Source of the DNA: SXOA01 sp051004015
GTDB taxonomy: Bacteria; Planctomycetota; Planctomycetia; Pirellulales; Pirellulaceae
DNA length: 64,000 nucleotides
Assembly (NCBI GenBank): GCA_051004015.1
Contig: JBPCKT010000048.1
Span: 1 to 64,000, forward strand
Direction: 5' to 3'
In this document: piece by piece, positions 32,405 through 42,675 of the stretch
Layout: each line of letters opens with the position of its first letter
Numbering within the stretch: position 1 is the first letter of the stretch
Notes under the pieces: generated by a model
The model's input: the letters and a program-made list of their open reading frames with translations, nothing else
What the model was told of the DNA's origin: nothing
The model's database searches: none
Position numbers and translations under genes: made by a program

Positions 32405-34548
32405 TGGCGGGAGTGAATTTACTGGCGATGTGGCAGCTCGGGAGCGCTTGGATGCTCCTGTGGGGGCTCGCTGCTGCGCTGCCGATTCTGATTCATCTCT
32501 GGAGCCGCCGCCGCTACCAGCAGGTGCCGTGGGCGGCGATGGAGTTCGTGCTGGCGGCCATGCGCCGCAACGCCCGTCGCATCCAACTGGAACAGTGGCT
32601 GCTCCTCGCCGTGCGGACGCTGATCGTGATACTGTTCGCCCTGGCCCTGGCCGATCCCGCGCTTTCTCTCATCTCTACCTGGACTGGCGGCTCCAGCGGC
32701 GGCCAGTCGCACATTCTGCTCGTGCTGGACGGTTCCTACTCAATGGACTATCGGAAGGGGGAAAAGTCGCTGTTTGATTCCGCTAAGGAAATGGCGGGCG
32801 AAATGATCTCGCAAGGACGGCAGGGGGACGGCTATACCCTGCTTTTGATGGGGGAGCCGCCGCGGACCATCATCGGTGAGCCGGCTTTTGATCCACAGGA
32901 CGTGCAGGAAGAGTTGGCCGCTCTCGCGCTCCCTCATGCAGGCGCGAATCTCTCCGCTTCGCTGGCCGAAGTGGAAACCATCCTACGCCAGGCCAAGGAG
33001 AGAGAGCCGCGCCTGACGCAGCGGCAAGTGATCTTCTTCACCGACCTCGGCAAAACGACATGGGGCGACGCCAACTCGGCTGATTGCCGCGAGCGGCTGG
33101 GGCGGATTGCCGAATTGGCGCGATTATCGCTGGTAGACCTCGGTGAGCCAGGGGAAGAGAACCTGGCAATCACGCGCCTTGAAGCCGACCAGCCGATTTC
33201 CACGCTGGCGAGTGACACCACGTTTCGCGCCGAGATTCAAAGCTTCAGCAGCCAGGACCAGCCGCGGCAGTCGGTGGAGTTCTTTGTCGATGGCGTGCGG
33301 GTCGCCGAGCAGACGGTTGATTTGGCCGCTGGCGGTCGGGCGGGGGCGACGTTTGCTTACAAGTTCGAAACGGCCGGTGAGCATGTCGTGGAAGGCCGTT
33401 TGGCGGGGGATCAGCTTGCGCTCGATAACCACCGTTGGTTGAGCGTGCCGGTACGAGAGTCGATTCGCGTCCTCTGCATCCACGGCAAGCCGGGCGAAAC
33501 GAAGTACGTCGCGCTGGCGCTCGAACCGCGTAAGGACAACAAGCCACGAATCCGCGTGGAACAGGCTCCGGAAAGCATGCTTCTCGAAGCAGACCTGAAG
33601 CAGTATGACTGCATCTTCCTCTGCAACGTCGGCCGCTTCAGCCGTGACGAGGCCCAGATCCTGCGGAGCTACTTACATTCCGGCGGCGGTCTGATTTTCT
33701 TTCTGGGGAACCAGGTACAGAGTGAGAACTACAACCAGGAACTGGCCAGTGACGATCCGGCCAAACGGGTTCTGCCGGCGAAACTCGGGGCCAGCTCGAA
33801 GGAAGCGGTATATCAGCTCGATCCGCTGAACTTCCGGCATCCCATTGTCGCGCCGTTTGAGGGGTTTAAGAACGCCGGACTGCTGACGACGCCTATTTGG
33901 AAGTACATCGAGCTGAAGCCATTTCCCGACGCCAAAACGGCTCTCGCTTTCCGCGGCGGGGACGCGGCGATTGTGGAGGAGAAGCTGCAGAAGGGGCGGA
34001 GCATCATCTTCGCGTCAGCGGCTTCGCCGGAGTCACAGTGGACGGAGATTTCCTCCTGGCCGAGTTTTATTCCGCTCGTGCAAGAGATGCAGCAGTACGC
34101 CATCAGCCGGCGGGACGAAGGGCGAAATCTTCAAGTGGGAGACGACCTGGTCGGCTCCTTCCCGGCGGCTCCACCGCAGACTCCGCTGTCGATGCTGCTG
34201 CCGGATGGACGGAACGAACGGCTGTCGCTCGTGGTGAAGGGGGATGAGTCGCTGTGGAGCTACTCGGGAGGCGTTCTCAGTGGCGCGTATGAGGCTCGGC
34301 TAGGCGCTCCGACTAAAGCGGCCCAAAAATTCGCCCTAAATGTCAACACACGAGAGAGCGACCTCGAACGACTGCCGGCGGACTTGCTGCCGAGCCAGTT
34401 CAATCTCGATGCTCAGGGAGACGACGAGACACCCGCGATTTTGCCGGGCACGACCGAATCATTCTTCCGCGAATTGCTGCTCGGCGTGCTGGTTCTCCTG
34501 GCCTGCGAATCCGTCCTCGCCTGGCGGATGGGAAGGGGGATCGCGTGA
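32401..34548 (+). CDS. BatA-type membrane protein with VWA domain
   Basis: A 715-residue protein. Two N-terminal helices form the BatA double-membrane domain (WMLLWGLAAALPILIHLWSRR, with VPWAAMEFVLAAMRR and EQWLLLAVRTLIVILFALAL). A VWA domain follows with metal site DGSYS (VLDGSYSMDYRKG). The rest is an extracellular-type beta-rich region with a glutamine-amidotransferase-like segment (LRSYLHSGGGLIFFLGN) and a final membrane helix (ELLLGVLVLLACESVLAW). It is coupled to DUF58 upstream and to another VWA gene downstream through GTGA. Confidence 0.88.
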   Translation: MMAGVNLLAMWQLGSAWMLLWGLAAALPILIHLWSRRRYQQVPWAAMEFVLAAMRRNARRIQLEQWLLLAVRTLIVILFALALADPALSLISTWTGGSSGGQSHILLVLDGSYSMDYRKGEKSLFDSAKEMAGEMISQGRQGDGYTLLLMGEPPRTIIGEPAFDPQDVQEELAALALPHAGANLSASLAEVETILRQAKEREPRLTQRQVIFFTDLGKTTWGDANSADCRERLGRIAELARLSLVDLGEPGEENLAITRLEADQPISTLASDTTFRAEIQSFSSQDQPRQSVEFFVDGVRVAEQTVDLAAGGRAGATFAYKFETAGEHVVEGRLAGDQLALDNHRWLSVPVRESIRVLCIHGKPGETKYVALALEPRKDNKPRIRVEQAPESMLLEADLKQYDCIFLCNVGRFSRDEAQILRSYLHSGGGLIFFLGNQVQSENYNQELASDDPAKRVLPAKLGASSKEAVYQLDPLNFRHPIVAPFEGFKNAGLLTTPIWKYIELKPFPDAKTALAFRGGDAAIVEEKLQKGRSIIFASAASPESQWTEISSWPSFIPLVQEMQQYAISRRDEGRNLQVGDDLVGSFPAAPPQTPLSMLLPDGRNERLSLVVKGDESLWSYSGGVLSGAYEARLGAPTKAAQKFALNVNTRESDLERLPADLLPSQFNLDAQGDDETPAILPGTTESFFRELLLGVLVLLACESVLAWRMGRGIA

Positions 34549-36953
34549 ACGACCTCTGGAGCGAAGTCGAGCGAATTCTCGTCGGCGAGAACCTGACCAA
34601 CGAAACAGCCGGCGTGGAAACGAGCATCCGCCAGACCTGGCCCTGGCCGCCGTGGGTCCTATTGGCGCTGCTCTTGGTGTTTGCGGCGATTGTGATCTTC
34701 GTTTACGTCCGGGAGCGAAATAGCGCGGGACGGCTTGCCAAGACCGGCCTCGCCGCGATTCGCCTGGCAATTGCCGGCGTGCTGGCCATGATGCTGCTCG
34801 GCTGGACGATGCAGCGGCATCGGACAGACCTGCCGGACATCGTGGTGATCGTCGATGATTCGCAAAGCATGGGACTGACGGACGCCCAGTCCGATCAGCG
34901 CTGGCAGAAGGAGATGCAGCGGCGGCTGGCCGCGGTGAAGCTCACGGAGCCGACGCGGCTGAATCTGGCCAAGACGCTGCTGCTCGAGAAGAAGGGGACG
35001 CTGCTTACAGAACTCGCTCAGAAGTATCACCTCAAGTTCTATCTGGCCGGCGGTTCGGCCCGCGCTCAAACCGATGACAAGGAATCCATCACCAAAGCGA
35101 TCCAATCGCTCGAGGCCAAAGAGCCCGCTAGCCGCCTGGGCAAGTCACTGCGAGACGTGCTGGAAGCCCAGCGCGGCCGCCCGACCGCTGCCGTCATCAT
35201 GCTTACGGACGGCATTACGTCCGAAGGGAAGCCGCTCTCGGAAATCGCCGATTACGCTCGCCGCAAGGGAGTGCCGCTGTTCTTCGTCGGCCTCGGCAGC
35301 GACCAGCCGGCCCGCAATCTGCGGGTCAGCGATCTGCTGGTGGACGACGTGGCGTTCGTGGATGACCTCGTGAACTTTGATTTCAAGCTCACTGCCGAGG
35401 GATATGCAGGCCCGGTCACCATCCGGCTCAAACGCAAGGGAGACGTCGCCGCACTCACGCATCAGACGGTCCAAATTCTCAAGGGGGGCAGCAGCCAATC
35501 GCTGCGACTCTCGCATCGCCCGGATAAGAAGGGGGAGTTTGAATACACCATCGAGACGGACGTGAAAGAGGGTGAAACCAGCAAGCAAGATAATCGGCTG
35601 ACGCGGACGGTCCGCGTGACCGAGGAGACGATTCGCGTGCTCTTTGTGCAGTCCGGCCCGAGTTATGAGTTCCGCTTTCTCAAGACCATGTTGGAGCGGG
35701 AATTGAACCGCAACGAGCCCCAGGACACCAAGGACCGGGGTTTTCGCACCATTTTGCAGGAAGCTGACCCGGCCTACGTCGATACCGACAAATCGGCGGA
35801 GAAAGTCTTCCCCGTAAGCCGCGAAGAGCTGTTCAAGTACGACGTGCTCATTTTTGGAGACGTGAACCCCGCGTTCCTCAGCCCGTCGGTGATGAGCAAC
35901 ATCTATGAATTCGTGACGACTCGCGGCGGCGGACTGATTTTCATCTCCGGGCCAAAGTACACGCCCCTCTCCTTTCGGGACACCGCGCTCGCCCCGCTAT
36001 TTCCTCTGGATCTCGATACCGTGCAAGTTCCCGATGTGGACGCAAACGTCACCGAGAGCTTCCGCCCGCGGCTGACGGCGCTTGGCCTCTCCAGTCCGCA
36101 GATGCAAATCGCCGACACGTCCAGTGGAAATATCAAGCTGTGGAATGAGCAGTTGCCGCCGCTGCGGTGGCATGTGACCGCACCGGATCTCCGTCCCGGA
36201 GTCCGAGTGCTGGCGGAGCATCCCGCCAAGAAAGGCAACGGCGGCAAGCCGCTGCCGCTCATCACGCTGCAGTTCGTGGGTTCCGGCAAAGTCGTGTTCC
36301 ACGCCACGGACGAGACGCACCGCTGGCGGTATCGCGCGGGCGACGTCTATTTCTCCCGCTACTGGGTGCAGACGATCCGCTATCTGGCCCGCGCCCGTCT
36401 GCTGGGCAAGAGCCGGGCGGCAGAACTGGCGTCGGACCGGGAAGAATACCGCCGCGGGGACGTGGTGCGGCTGCGAGCCCGGTTCTTCGACGACCGGCTG
36501 GCCCCGCCGCAAGACGACGGCGTGAGCATCGTCCTGGAGCACGAAGGGAGCCAGCGGAAGAACGTCCGTATGCGGCGCGACGCCGGCAGCCGCGGGCTGT
36601 TTGAAGTCACACTTGGGAATCTGGCGGACGGGAAATATCGCTGCTGGATTGCCTCCCCGTCACTCGAAGGCCAGCCGCCCTCCACCCGCTTCACGATCGT
36701 CGCGCCTCCCGGCGAGCTGGCCCGCACGCAAATGGACTCCGCCGACATGCGCCTGGCGGCCAAGACTTCCGGCGGCAAGTTCTATATATTCGCCGACGCC
36801 GACAAGCTCTCCGCCGACCTCCCCAAGGGACGGCAAGTGCGGATTGCCTCCATGCCGCCGCGTCCGTTGTGGAACGCCCCGCTGCTGGCCGGGCTGTTCG
36901 TGGTGCTCCTTGGGACGGAATGGATGCTGAGAAAGCGGTGCGGACTGCTATAA
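34545..36953 (+). CDS. VWA-domain membrane protein with amidotransferase-like segment
   Basis: An 802-residue protein starting at GTG. Two helices near residues 30-55 and 68-85 are followed by a VWA domain with DDSQS (VVIVDDSQSMGLTD). A bacterial Ig-like/CARDB-type region and a glutamine-amidotransferase-like domain (YEFVTTRGGGLIFISGPKYT) come next, then a beta-rich tail and a final helix (APLLAGLFVVLLGTEWMLRK). The layout mirrors that of the preceding gene without the BatA N terminus, suggesting an old duplication. Likely a membrane-tethered partner of the MoxR ATPase. Confidence 0.85.
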   Translation: MNDLWSEVERILVGENLTNETAGVETSIRQTWPWPPWVLLALLLVFAAIVIFVYVRERNSAGRLAKTGLAAIRLAIAGVLAMMLLGWTMQRHRTDLPDIVVIVDDSQSMGLTDAQSDQRWQKEMQRRLAAVKLTEPTRLNLAKTLLLEKKGTLLTELAQKYHLKFYLAGGSARAQTDDKESITKAIQSLEAKEPASRLGKSLRDVLEAQRGRPTAAVIMLTDGITSEGKPLSEIADYARRKGVPLFFVGLGSDQPARNLRVSDLLVDDVAFVDDLVNFDFKLTAEGYAGPVTIRLKRKGDVAALTHQTVQILKGGSSQSLRLSHRPDKKGEFEYTIETDVKEGETSKQDNRLTRTVRVTEETIRVLFVQSGPSYEFRFLKTMLERELNRNEPQDTKDRGFRTILQEADPAYVDTDKSAEKVFPVSREELFKYDVLIFGDVNPAFLSPSVMSNIYEFVTTRGGGLIFISGPKYTPLSFRDTALAPLFPLDLDTVQVPDVDANVTESFRPRLTALGLSSPQMQIADTSSGNIKLWNEQLPPLRWHVTAPDLRPGVRVLAEHPAKKGNGGKPLPLITLQFVGSGKVVFHATDETHRWRYRAGDVYFSRYWVQTIRYLARARLLGKSRAAELASDREEYRRGDVVRLRARFFDDRLAPPQDDGVSIVLEHEGSQRKNVRMRRDAGSRGLFEVTLGNLADGKYRCWIASPSLEGQPPSTRFTIVAPPGELARTQMDSADMRLAAKTSGGKFYIFADADKLSADLPKGRQVRIASMPPRPLWNAPLLAGLFVVLLGTEWMLRKRCGLL

Positions 36954-36977
36954 TCCGTTTATCGGCGAAGACTATTC

Positions 36978-39900
36978 ATGCCCCATCCTCTTCAAGATCG
37001 TGTGCAGCAGGTCGCCCGGCGGGTGTACCGCCTGGCATGGCAGTATGCTTGGGGCCGCTTCGCGATTGCCGTTTTGCTCGTGATCTTTGCCGCGTGCGTG
37101 GTGGACTTTTTTCTGCGGGCTCACGACCCGGGAATTCGCGTCATCGTTTCGCTGGCGGTGCTGGCCCTGCTGGGCTGGCTATTCAGCCGCCTGGTGCTCA
37201 CGAATCGAACGAACGCTCTCTCATTGGTGCAGGTCGCCCAGCGGATTGAGCGGCGGTTTCCCGAGCTCGGGGAGCGGCTGTCGAGCGCGGTTGCGTTTCT
37301 TGGCCAGGGAGAAAAGGACGTTTTTGCCGGCTCGGTGGATTTGCGGCGGACGGTGGTGGCCGAGGCGGAGTCGCTGACTACGGACATCGACTTTCAGCAG
37401 GCCGTGGACGCCGGGCAGCCGCGGAGGGTGATACAGATCCTGGCTGTCGTAGGCATTTCGCTGCTGGCGATTGCGGCTTTCTTCTCGAGCGCCAGTCGCA
37501 TCGCCCTGGCCCGACTCGTTCTTCCCTGGCAAGAGCGGGAATGGCCCGCACGGCACGCCCTCGCATTCGAAATCGCGCCGGACAAGCTGGCGACCGGAGA
37601 CAATTTTGAGGTCATCGTTCTGGACCGCAACGGCGCGTTGCCCGACGCGGTGCAAATTCAACTGCGGCGCGAAATCGACGGTCGCAACCGAACCGAAACA
37701 AAAGAAATGAAACAACTCGGCGACCGGATGACGTTTCGCCTCGACAACGTGACGCAGCCCTTCGAGTACCGGGCCATTGGCGGCGATGACCAGTCGATGT
37801 CCTGGCGGCCGCTTCACGTTTTCACGCCTCCCAAAGTTACGGAGCTTACCGCCCGAGTTCAGCCGCCGGCCTACACCAGCAAGCGGCCGGAAACGGGAGG
37901 CAAGCTGCTGCGAGTCCTCGCCGGCTCGAAGCTGCTGGTACGCGGCAAAACGGACAAGCCGATCAAGTCGGCCACTCTTCGCAGCGAAACAACGGAAGAA
38001 AAACTGCCGGCGGTGCAGGTCGCCGAAGGCGGCCTCGCGTTTGCCGCGCCCGCCGAAGGGGCTGCCGACTGGCGGGCAGAAAAATCGGGAATCTACTGGT
38101 TTGAAATTGTCGGCGCAGAAGAGCTCCCCAGCGGCAAGGATTTTCGCCTGGAGGTGCAGGTTTCGCCCGATCTGCCGCCGGGCATCGCTTGGGATACGCC
38201 CGCTGACCATGCCTTTGTCACGCCGCGGGCTCTTGTTCCCGTGAAGTGCCTGGTGAAGGACGACCTCGCCATCCGCCAGATCCAGCTCAGATACTTGCGA
38301 CCCGATGCGACGGACCAGGGCGAACTCATTGTGTCGCTCTACAATGGGCCCCCAAAGGCCAGGACGCCGGCGAAGGGGGAAGACCGCGGCGGAGAATCGC
38401 GGCTCATCGAAAGGCCCTTGGACCTTGCCCTCATTCCAGGGCTAACGGTAGGGAGCGTGCTGGCCGTCCGAATCACGGCCGCCGATTACAAGCCGCAGGA
38501 GGCGACGACGGCCGTGCGGCGGATCACCATCATTTCCGACGAAGAGTTGGAAAACCGCGTCACGCAAAAGCAGACCGCAATCCTGGAGCAGCTTGCCGAA
38601 GTGCTCAAGCTGCAGCGCGAAGCGCGGACACAGACCGCGGCATTGGAAATCCAGCTTAAGGAAACCGGCAAGCTGTCGGCTCAGGAATTGACGCAGCTTG
38701 AAGCGGCGGAGCTGAATCAACGCAGCGTGCAGCGGCAAATGAACGACCCGCAAAGCGGCGTGGAGGCGCAGCTTGTGGCGCTGTTGGCGGAGCTCGATAG
38801 CAATCGCCTGGCGGACCAGGCTGCTGCCCGCCGCATGAATGATTTGCTGGCCAAGGTCCGCGAGATCAATCGCCAGCCGCTTCCCGTTATCTCGCAGGAG
38901 CTGACCGCCGCGGTGAAGTCCGCCCGGGCTGCTGTGGAAAGCTCCAGCATCGAGAAACAGTGCGAAGACAATGCCGCCGACACATCCCGCTCGCTCGGTG
39001 CCGCCGGCAAGGAGCAGGACGACGTCGTCGCCCGGCTGGAATCGCTGCTGGGGGAGCTTTCCCAGTGGGACAATTTCAGCCGCCTGGCGCGGGAAGTGAG
39101 CCAGATCCGGGCCGACGAAGAGAAGCTGACGCGCGACACCGAAGCCTTGCAACTCAAGGCGGCTGCCGCGACAAATCCTGACGCCGCTGACAATCGGGCC
39201 GCGGCCCGCCAACTCTCGCAGCGGCAGTTGGAGCTCGCCCGCAGGTTCGACAAACTGCAAACGCGGATGGAAGACCTGCTGCCGCGGCTTCTAGCCAGCG
39301 ATCGGCTGGTCGCGGCTACCTTGGCGGACGCGCTGGATGCCGGGCGACGGTTCGCGATTGGGGGCCAGATGCGCAGCGTGGCCGGAGTCCTGGGCGAGCA
39401 GCGTTTGAGCGAGGCCGCACAAACCCAGACGGAGATCCTCGAAAACCTCAAGCAACTCGTTGACCTGCTGGCGAGTCGACGGGACAAGGAGCTGGCTCGA
39501 GGTGTGAAATCTTTGGGGGAAATCGCAAGCGAACTAAATGCCCTGTCCGAGCGCCAAAGGCAACTTCATGACGAGCTCACCGCCGCCGCGAAAGAGAAAT
39601 CCGCCGACGAGAAGAAGCGAAAGCTGGAGCGCCTGACTCCGGAGCTCAAAAAACTCGCCGCGGAAGTCGAAGAGCTTTCCCGCAAGCTCGAAAGACTGCG
39701 GGCGCGCCGCGCCGCGGAAGCGGGAAAGCAAGCGGGGGGTTCGCTCGGCCAGGCCGGCACTGCCGCGGAAGCTGGTGACGCCGACGAGGCCCAACAGCAG
39801 TCGCAACAAGCGAAGGACCTGTTGGAGGAAGCCCGGCAAGAGCTGCAACAGCAAATCAAGCAGGCCCAACAGGATTTGCAGCGCGAGGAGCTGGCCAGGA

Positions 39901-40664
39901 TGGAACAGCTCATTCAAGGTCTGGTGGTGCGGCAAAAAGGAGTGCTAGCGGAAATCGGGCGTCTGGAAGGGCTTCGAGATAAAAGAACCGGCCAACTCAC
40001 GCGGCCTCAGCAGGCGAGCCTGCGTCAAATCGCGGGGGAGCAGCGGTCGCTCGCGGACGAAACCGCGAACGTTGGTCAGTCGCTCGCATCCGCCAAGGCT
40101 TTTGTCCTGACGCTCGACGCCGCCCAGCGGGCCATGCTGCTGGCCGCCGATTTCTTGGAGAAGGGTGAAACGGGGCCCGCTGCCGTCAAATCCGTAACTG
40201 CCGCTCTTGCTCGGCTGGAGCAACTTCTGGCGGCCCTCAAACCGAATGATGGTTCGCCCATGGAGCCGCAAGATCCTTCGGATGGCGCGGGCGGACAGAA
40301 CCAGGGGAATCAGCCGACGCTGCAGAACCTGGCCGAGCTGAAGCTGCTGAAACTCATGCAGGAGACGATTAACAACCGGACTGCGGAGCTCGAAGAGGCT
40401 CGCAGCAAGACAGGCCAGCTTACCGAGGAACAGGAACGCGAGGTCGAGTCTTTGGCACAGGAACAGGGCCAACTGGCGGACCGGGTGCTGGAAATGATCC
40501 AGGCCGCGGCCGAGCGACCGGAAGACGATCTGGGAAATTTGCCGCTTCCAGGCGACAAAAGACAGGGGGAAGCGGATAATAAGAAAGGTGGGGCAAAGCC
40601 GGATCCCGCCAAGAAGAACCCGCTGGAGGAGGACCTCCTCCGTGAGCTGGAAAAGGGGAGATAG
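36978..40664 (+). CDS. Giant coiled-coil membrane protein (DUF4175-like)
   Basis: A 1228-residue protein with two helices near residues 28-70 and a third at about 153-173, followed by Ig-like beta segments (VTELTARVQPPAYTSKRPE) to about 520. The remaining ~700 residues are almost all heptad-repeat coiled coil, rich in Gln, Glu, Ala and Leu (for example LLEEARQELQQQIKQAQQDL). The first part resembles the DUF4175 family. No catalytic motif is seen. It lies 24 bases after the second VWA gene and 9 before the next, so it belongs to the same locus. A long stalk across the periplasm or along the membrane is a reasonable inference. Confidence 0.75.
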   Translation: MPHPLQDRVQQVARRVYRLAWQYAWGRFAIAVLLVIFAACVVDFFLRAHDPGIRVIVSLAVLALLGWLFSRLVLTNRTNALSLVQVAQRIERRFPELGERLSSAVAFLGQGEKDVFAGSVDLRRTVVAEAESLTTDIDFQQAVDAGQPRRVIQILAVVGISLLAIAAFFSSASRIALARLVLPWQEREWPARHALAFEIAPDKLATGDNFEVIVLDRNGALPDAVQIQLRREIDGRNRTETKEMKQLGDRMTFRLDNVTQPFEYRAIGGDDQSMSWRPLHVFTPPKVTELTARVQPPAYTSKRPETGGKLLRVLAGSKLLVRGKTDKPIKSATLRSETTEEKLPAVQVAEGGLAFAAPAEGAADWRAEKSGIYWFEIVGAEELPSGKDFRLEVQVSPDLPPGIAWDTPADHAFVTPRALVPVKCLVKDDLAIRQIQLRYLRPDATDQGELIVSLYNGPPKARTPAKGEDRGGESRLIERPLDLALIPGLTVGSVLAVRITAADYKPQEATTAVRRITIISDEELENRVTQKQTAILEQLAEVLKLQREARTQTAALEIQLKETGKLSAQELTQLEAAELNQRSVQRQMNDPQSGVEAQLVALLAELDSNRLADQAAARRMNDLLAKVREINRQPLPVISQELTAAVKSARAAVESSSIEKQCEDNAADTSRSLGAAGKEQDDVVARLESLLGELSQWDNFSRLAREVSQIRADEEKLTRDTEALQLKAAAATNPDAADNRAAARQLSQRQLELARRFDKLQTRMEDLLPRLLASDRLVAATLADALDAGRRFAIGGQMRSVAGVLGEQRLSEAAQTQTEILENLKQLVDLLASRRDKELARGVKSLGEIASELNALSERQRQLHDELTAAAKEKSADEKKRKLERLTPELKKLAAEVEELSRKLERLRARRAAEAGKQAGGSLGQAGTAAEAGDADEAQQQSQQAKDLLEEARQELQQQIKQAQQDLQREELARMEQLIQGLVVRQKGVLAEIGRLEGLRDKRTGQLTRPQQASLRQIAGEQRSLADETANVGQSLASAKAFVLTLDAAQRAMLLAADFLEKGETGPAAVKSVTAALARLEQLLAALKPNDGSPMEPQDPSDGAGGQNQGNQPTLQNLAELKLLKLMQETINNRTAELEEARSKTGQLTEEQEREVESLAQEQGQLADRVLEMIQAAAERPEDDLGNLPLPGDKRQGEADNKKGGAKPDPAKKNPLEEDLLRELEKGR

Positions 40665-40673
40665 AGGTTGCCG

Positions 40674-41366
40674 ATGAAAGTCTTGTCCCAAATGATGGTT
40701 CTCCTGGCATTTGCCGGGCTCGCGCTCTCGCCCGCGACTCTCATCGGCCAGTCCGCCAAGCCCAAGCTGGAAGACGAGCTTGTGGACGACCTGCTGAAGG
40801 ATCTGCCCAAGGCCAGGCCGGAAACACCTGCCAAGGGAAAGGCCACCAGGCCGGCAGCAAAGGATGAGGCGGAGAAAAAGCTCCTGCAAGATCTGGAAGG
40901 GGGCGAAGACATCGGCTTGCCGCCGGAGAATCCGCTCATCCGGATTGGCCAAAAGATGCGGTCGTCCCAGGAGCGGATCGCCGGCAAGGACACTTCCGCG
41001 GAGACGCAAACCGGCCAGAAAGAGATTCTGTCGGAGCTCGCCAAGCTGATCGAGCAAACCAAAAAGCAGTGCAATGCCGGAGGAAACGGCAAACCAGGCA
41101 GCGACAAGTCGTCCGCACAGGCGGGAGCCGGGACCGGCGACGCTCGCCCCGGCCAGGCGAGTGAAGCCAACGACCGCGTCGGCAAGAGCCAGCGGGAAAA
41201 CACCGAAACCGCCGACGTCAAAGACGTTCTCCGCCGCATCTGGGGCCACCTCCCCGAAAAAGTGCGGGAGCAAATGCAGGCCCAGCTCAGCGAGCAGTTC
41301 CTGCCGAAGTACGAGAAGCTAATTGAGGAGTATTACAAGCGGCTGGCGGAGGAGCGGGGGAATTAG
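40674..41366 (+). CDS. Secreted hypothetical protein ending the MoxR/VWA locus
   Basis: A 230-residue protein with a signal peptide (MVLLAFAGLALSPATLIGQ). The mature part is charged and low in complexity: DELVDDLLKDLPKARPE, then a long disordered Gly/Gln/Lys-rich stretch, ending in an amphipathic helix, LPEKVREQMQAQLSEQFLPK. It contains an internal echo, DDLLKDL and KKLLQDLEGG. AGAGG precedes the ATG at 40674. No known domain recognised; the C-terminal helical piece may bind the coiled-coil partner upstream. Confidence 0.7.
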   Translation: MKVLSQMMVLLAFAGLALSPATLIGQSAKPKLEDELVDDLLKDLPKARPETPAKGKATRPAAKDEAEKKLLQDLEGGEDIGLPPENPLIRIGQKMRSSQERIAGKDTSAETQTGQKEILSELAKLIEQTKKQCNAGGNGKPGSDKSSAQAGAGTGDARPGQASEANDRVGKSQRENTETADVKDVLRRIWGHLPEKVREQMQAQLSEQFLPKYEKLIEEYYKRLAEERGN

Positions 41367-41811
41367 TGACGCGCCAAGGGAAAACGATTATTTTGCACAA
41401 GTGAATAAATGATCAGTTCAGCGCATCAGAGTGTTGTCCCTCCGCGCCGAGGAGGCGGTCGCAGGGGAACTGTCATGGAGTGCGTCCGAATCCAAGTGAG
41501 CTTATCGCCGCTTATAACTTTGAGGGCCAATTTGCGACCAGGAGTTTCCTAAGTCCTTTCTCGACTGGCGGTTACAAGCGGAGAAGCAGCAACGAGCAAG
41601 CTTGAAAACAGCTTATAATTGGCCCGTGGGTTCTGACCCAAACTCTTATGAAGCCCTTATGGCTTGGTGAGGACAATTTGCGTTAAGTGACGGCACCGCA
41701 AGCGTTTAGCAGCGAAACAGCTTTTGTAAAACCCTTATGGGCACTCGTCAGACAATGGATTTGCGAGAACTCCGCAGCGCTCCCCCTATAGGGGCGAGGG
41801 GCGAAAGAGCG
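41367..41811 (+). other. Intergenic region with repeated CCCTTATGG motif
   Basis: This ~445-base stretch is less GC-rich than its flanks and contains no supported gene. The exact motif AAAACCCTTATGGG occurs at 41728-41741, a shorter CCCTTATGG at 41654-41662, and ACTCTTATGAAG just before it. The first matches the motif upstream of the DUF1501 gene (351-364). It may carry the promoter of the gene at 41812; no clear -35/-10 pair was identified. Confidence 0.35.
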
Positions 41812-42519
41812 ATGGTCATGACAGCCTACAAGCGTGCGTTTTGGAAGAATGCGTTTGTTGTCGGGATCTCTTTAGCGATCGCCGTTTTTGGCTCGCGTTT
41901 GTCTTTTGGCGAAACATCAAAGGGTCCGCCAGTTTTCGAGCGTGGCAAGGACGGCCAGGACCACGCGCTGGAAGGTGGCAAGTTATTTGCCTTTGAACAG
42001 GAGCTTCGAGCCAATATTACGAAGCCGGATGCGCCGGATGAGATTTTCCTCCTGTCATGGTCCTTTTCTTCAATCGTTCTTGAAGATCCCCCTAAAGTGA
42101 CCAGTCCCAGATCTCTCATTGTTGTTGAAGTTAGGGGGAAGGCAGGGATCCTCAGATTTGTATCAGACTTCGGTAAAAAGAAAGCGGAGCGAGAACTTTC
42201 GGCCGACCAAATGCGGCGGTTCCAAGACTCTGTCGCTAAAGCGAAGGCCGATCAACTTTCCCGTTTGGAATCGAATCGCTTTGTCGAGGGACGAGAACTT
42301 GCAGTTGCCGGTGGCAGGGTTTATGTGTATCTCCATCTCACTGCCAAAGAGGGACACCGCGTTTGGATGAACAATCCTCCAACCAAAGAGGATACGAAAA
42401 CCTATCCTGCCGGCGATCCGTTGTGGGACTACACGCATGTCGTCGATCTCTTTACGAATCTGAACTCGGCGGAAAAAAGCCCAACACCGCCGCCAATGGG
42501 TACAAAGCCAATGAAATGA
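41812..42519 (+). CDS. Secreted hypothetical protein
   Basis: A 235-residue protein with a signal peptide (FWKNAFVVGISLAIAVFGSRL, cleaved before GETSKG). The mature chain has alternating strands and helices (FLLSWSFSSIVLED; SLIVVEVRGKAGILRFVSDF; RVYVYLHLTAKEGH) with no recognised domain. The in-frame ATGs at 41737, 41812 and 41818 are possible starts; the last two place the signal correctly. It stands alone between a long intergenic region and the following repeat-protein genes. Lower GC than neighbours hints at separate origin, but this is only an impression. Confidence 0.65.
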   Translation: MVMTAYKRAFWKNAFVVGISLAIAVFGSRLSFGETSKGPPVFERGKDGQDHALEGGKLFAFEQELRANITKPDAPDEIFLLSWSFSSIVLEDPPKVTSPRSLIVVEVRGKAGILRFVSDFGKKKAERELSADQMRRFQDSVAKAKADQLSRLESNRFVEGRELAVAGGRVYVYLHLTAKEGHRVWMNNPPTKEDTKTYPAGDPLWDYTHVVDLFTNLNSAEKSPTPPPMGTKPMK

Positions 42520-42675
42520 GCCAGCGTTGGCAGTGCAACACTAGGCTGACGGGTATGCCATCCCCTCTCTTCATTGGAGCGGGTATGCCAGAGTGTGGGC
42601 GGCGGTTTTCGTGTGAAGCTAGACTCTGACCTCCACCTCTCCTTAAGGAGGAGAGCGCAATGGAACTAGGTACTT

